NCBI GenBank assembly: GCA_016748015.1
Contig: JAAOMT010000175.1
Location: 408,212-472,211 of the forward strand
DNA length: 64,000 bases
Direction of reading: 5' to 3'
DNA from: Geosiphon pyriformis
Taxonomy: Eukaryota; Glomeromycota; Glomeromycetes; Archaeosporales; Geosiphonaceae
The notes under the pieces were generated by a model. The model was not told the origin of the DNA, did not search any database, and worked only from the letters and a program-made list of their open reading frames with translations. The position numbers and the translations under genes were made by a program. The first letter of the stretch is position 1. Every line of letters begins with the position of its first letter. Shown here piece after piece: positions 61,816-64,000 of this stretch.

Positions 61816-62395
61816 TATCCCGTTTTAATTGCAATTAGTCTTTCGTGAGTTCCTCAATTCTATTTGTGTGATAATGTCACTGTTACACTGAAGGCTTTTT
61901 TTTTACTGTTGCAATGTAAGTTATTCTTCGATTCTTGATTGTTGTGTGTGTTTATGTACTCCTTCTTAAAGACTGAACTGAAATTTACCCACTGTCTGGG
62001 GTCTTCTCTGAGGCTATCTTTGCAATTGTCTGATGTGTTTCTCTAATTTAGAAACACAGAATGTTAATGGTCTTTAGCGCTTTTCTAATTCTTACAATAA
62101 AGCTTTTATCAATTAGTAACAACGTGAATAATCTTGATCAAAGATTATTCTTCCAAGGGATTCAGTTGATGAATGATAGTTTCATTCAATAAATAATACA
62201 AGTAAGTTTCTTAATACTTTGAGTTGTGATAGTTCAGTTTTAAATATTCTTTTTCATTTCTTTTTGATTTTAAAGTTTTATGATTCTTTTTGCTAAATTC
62301 TTAAACCATAACAGTGTGCTTGGATGGTTTGGCTTTGGCTGGTGGTGCTCTTCCTCTATCTCATTCTCAATGAATGGTCTGGTATAGAAAATTGC

Positions 62396-62730
62396 TATGT
62401 GTAATGTTTGTGGATTGAACAATCCTGCGAAGCAAGATGATGTCATTTATTGGCACAGAGATATGAACAATTTGGTTTCAATTGTTACTGAGACAAAGTT
62501 AAAAGATAGAGTTCGGCCTTGAATTGCTAATAAATTTGATGGTGTTCAGGTCTTTGTTTCTGGTTTGGATTCTGGTTACCTTGGTTCTGGTGTGGCGATC
62601 ATTATAAACAACACTCTGGCAAAACATGTATATAAAGTTGTTGAGGTTCCTGGATGACTTTTGTCTGTCAAGTTGCTCTTCAGAAATAAGCTCTCAGTGT
62701 CGATTCTGGGTTTGTATGTGGGTGCTTTAG
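62396..62730 (+). pseudogene. LINE ORF2 start, AP endonuclease domain, disrupted
   Basis: Reads CNVCGLNNPAKQDDVIYW, LVSIVTETKLKDRVRP, stop (62519-62521, an expected Trp), then FDGVQVFVSGLDSGYLGSGV and LLSVKLLF. The N...ETK order and the GSGVAIIINN strand are those of the exonuclease-endonuclease-phosphatase fold that LINEs use to nick target DNA. The domain stops at about GLYVGA, where the deletion begins. Confidence 0.7.
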
Positions 62731-64000
62731 TGTTTACACACTTCTTGCAAGCGGATAAGATAAACCATGATGGTTTGGACCAAGAGAAGGTGTTTTTTTC
62801 TCTTCTTTGGCACATATTTTATGATCTTCTTTTGTGTGAAGTCAAGAGACAAAAAAGTGTATATGGATACAGATTGGACTCTCGCTTTGTAACCAGAACT
62901 GGTTGCTTTAAATTTTGGACTGGTTTGATTTTTTTTTTTGCTGTAGGTGCTTTTGTCGATGATACTATTTGGGTTGGTAGCAGTTAGGCTGCTATGCAAC
63001 ATATTCTTAATGTTGCTAGTGAATTTTTTTGGATCAATAATATTTCAATTAATAATGACAAAATGGTAGCCATTTCTATTAATTGCAGAGTCTCTGAGCC
63101 TTGTTTGCTGATCAGCAGTTTGCCTATTTCAATAGCCAAAAAAGGAGAGTCTTATTAGTACTTGGGCATTTTTCTGTTTACTTAAGGTTTGTCGAATCCT
63201 AGCTTGGCCAAGACCCATCTAAATGTTTAGTTTTTTACCAATCTCGTGCTGAGGAAGACTGTCTCTAACAAACAGTTCTCGTATTTGGTGTCAGCAGTTC
63301 TTCACTTCATTATTACATACAAAACTCAGTTCAGTTTTGTTTCTATTAATGTATGTGCGAAATGAGACACTATGATTTGCAAGGGTCTGAAATCCAAATT
63401 TGGCTTGCCATGTGACTTTTCCAATGATGTTATTCACCACCTTTCTTTATATGATTTGAAGTCTTTTGAACAGATTCAAGCTGAAAACAAGTCAGCTTCT
63501 GTTGTTGGTTTTGTCAATTCTGTTGATATCTTGAGCCATTTGTTTGTGCATAGATTATATAACTTGCAGGTTTTCAGCTGGCACCCTTGCCACCTCCTGT
63601 TTTTTTCTTTACATGTTAATATCAATCCTTCAAATAACTTTTTGGCCAGCATTATCTGGATTTTTTTGGGGTGCAACTTTTCTCTGAATGGTCTTGTGAC
63701 TAATGCTTTTTGTTTTCCAAGTGAAACTCTTATGTCTGTCATTCTTGGTAAGCCCACCTTTTATAAATATGTTTTTTCACTTCAGCATTATGGAATTGCT
63801 TTGTTGAGCAGCTTTGCAGTCATACTGGTTCTGTTTTCGAATGGAAGACTTTCAAGCAGTGGAAAAGATTGGACCCTCAGAACCCAGTTTCTTATTGGTT
63901 TGATGTTTCTGTTTGCTATCTGAATAATTCTGGGCTGTCTTCTGTTTGCAATTCTCTGTTGCCATGCATTGGTTTGTCTAACATTCTTGAGTCTTATAAG
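62730..64000 (+). pseudogene. LINE ORF2, end of reverse transcriptase and linker, 5' deleted
   Basis: After the endonuclease remnant the reading jumps to HIFYDLLLCEVKRQKSVYGYRLDSRF and AFVDDTIWVGSS, the RT catalytic box (FVDD type), without the several hundred residues that should precede it. Then come YLGIFLFT and a long linker (IHHLSLYDLKSFEQIQ). Stops replace expected Gln and Arg codons (for example AAMQ preceded by a stop where Gln is expected). The frame is open from 63372 to 63923, and the element continues past the window end. Confidence 0.7.

Larger units (their letters stand above)
59940..64000 (+). mobile_element. non-LTR retrotransposon (LINE) with ORF1, spacer, and deleted ORF2; runs off the window
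   Basis: The element holds ORF1 (about 60.0-61.8 kb, broken), a 3' spacer (61.8-62.3 kb) and ORF2 (from about 62396) with an AP-type endonuclease start, a large internal deletion, the end of the reverse transcriptase and the domain after it. It is much less AT-shifted than the relics to the left but carries stops mostly explained by C-to-T change. The window ends before its RNase H. It is probably not autonomous. Confidence 0.8.

Overview
The window is nuclear DNA of a filamentous, AT-rich fungus, most likely the arbuscular mycorrhizal fungus Rhizophagus irregularis or a close Glomeromycotina relative. The evidence is compact genes with many short GT-AG introns, very AT-rich intergenic DNA full of (ATT)n and (CAA)n tracts, housekeeping proteins of fungal type, and LINE, Ty3/Gypsy and hAT relics of the kind common in that genome. 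The species call is inference; no database was searched.

Layout. From 1 to about 44.3 kb is a gene island on both strands. In order: a securin-like protein with a destruction box (+, 2.5-3.9 kb); a class 3 lipase (+, 4.6-6.1); CPSF30/Yth1 (-, 6.6-7.9); the atypical Hsp70 Ssz1 (+, 8.3-10.4); the U3 processome WD40 protein Pwp2 (-, 10.6-13.9); Tom22 (+, 15.1-15.7); electron-transfer flavoprotein beta (+, 16.2-17.2); Rpb9 (-, 17.2-18.0); a long low-complexity intergenic region; a glutamine-rich triple HMG-box regulator (+, 22.7-27.1); aldehyde dehydrogenase (+, 28.1-30.2); APS kinase (+, 30.7-31.6); porphobilinogen synthase Hem2 (-, 31.7-33.2); a 36-exon M16 metalloprotease (-, 35.0-41.2); a mitochondrial-type O-methyltransferase (-, 41.3-42.8); and a multi-exon orphan gene with an unresolved 5' end (+, 43.1-44.3). 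These are mostly unrelated housekeeping functions, so no operon-like pathway cluster is claimed. Gene models were built by hand from splice signals and reading-frame continuity.

From about 44.3 kb to the end the character changes abruptly. A block of about 12 kb is almost pure A+T and carries heavily mutated relics of a Ty3/Gypsy element (zinc knuckle, protease, reverse transcriptase), an hAT-like transposon that appears nested inside it, a roughly 1 kb tandem duplication, and a fragment of a LINE. Next come the 3' end of a LINE on the minus strand (56.8-58.7 kb) and a second, better preserved LINE on the plus strand (about 59.95 kb to the window edge) with ORF1, endonuclease and a deleted reverse transcriptase. 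The AT-rich LINE fragment at 45.4 kb aligns by eye to the better preserved copy at 61.9 kb, and nearly all differences are C-to-T or G-to-A. This looks like repeat-directed, RIP-like mutation or long-term deamination.

The most interesting points are this paired mutated/unmutated repeat, a candidate 2-nt microexon in the M16 protease gene, and the triple HMG-box gene, whose first two boxes share an intron at the identical position and phase.
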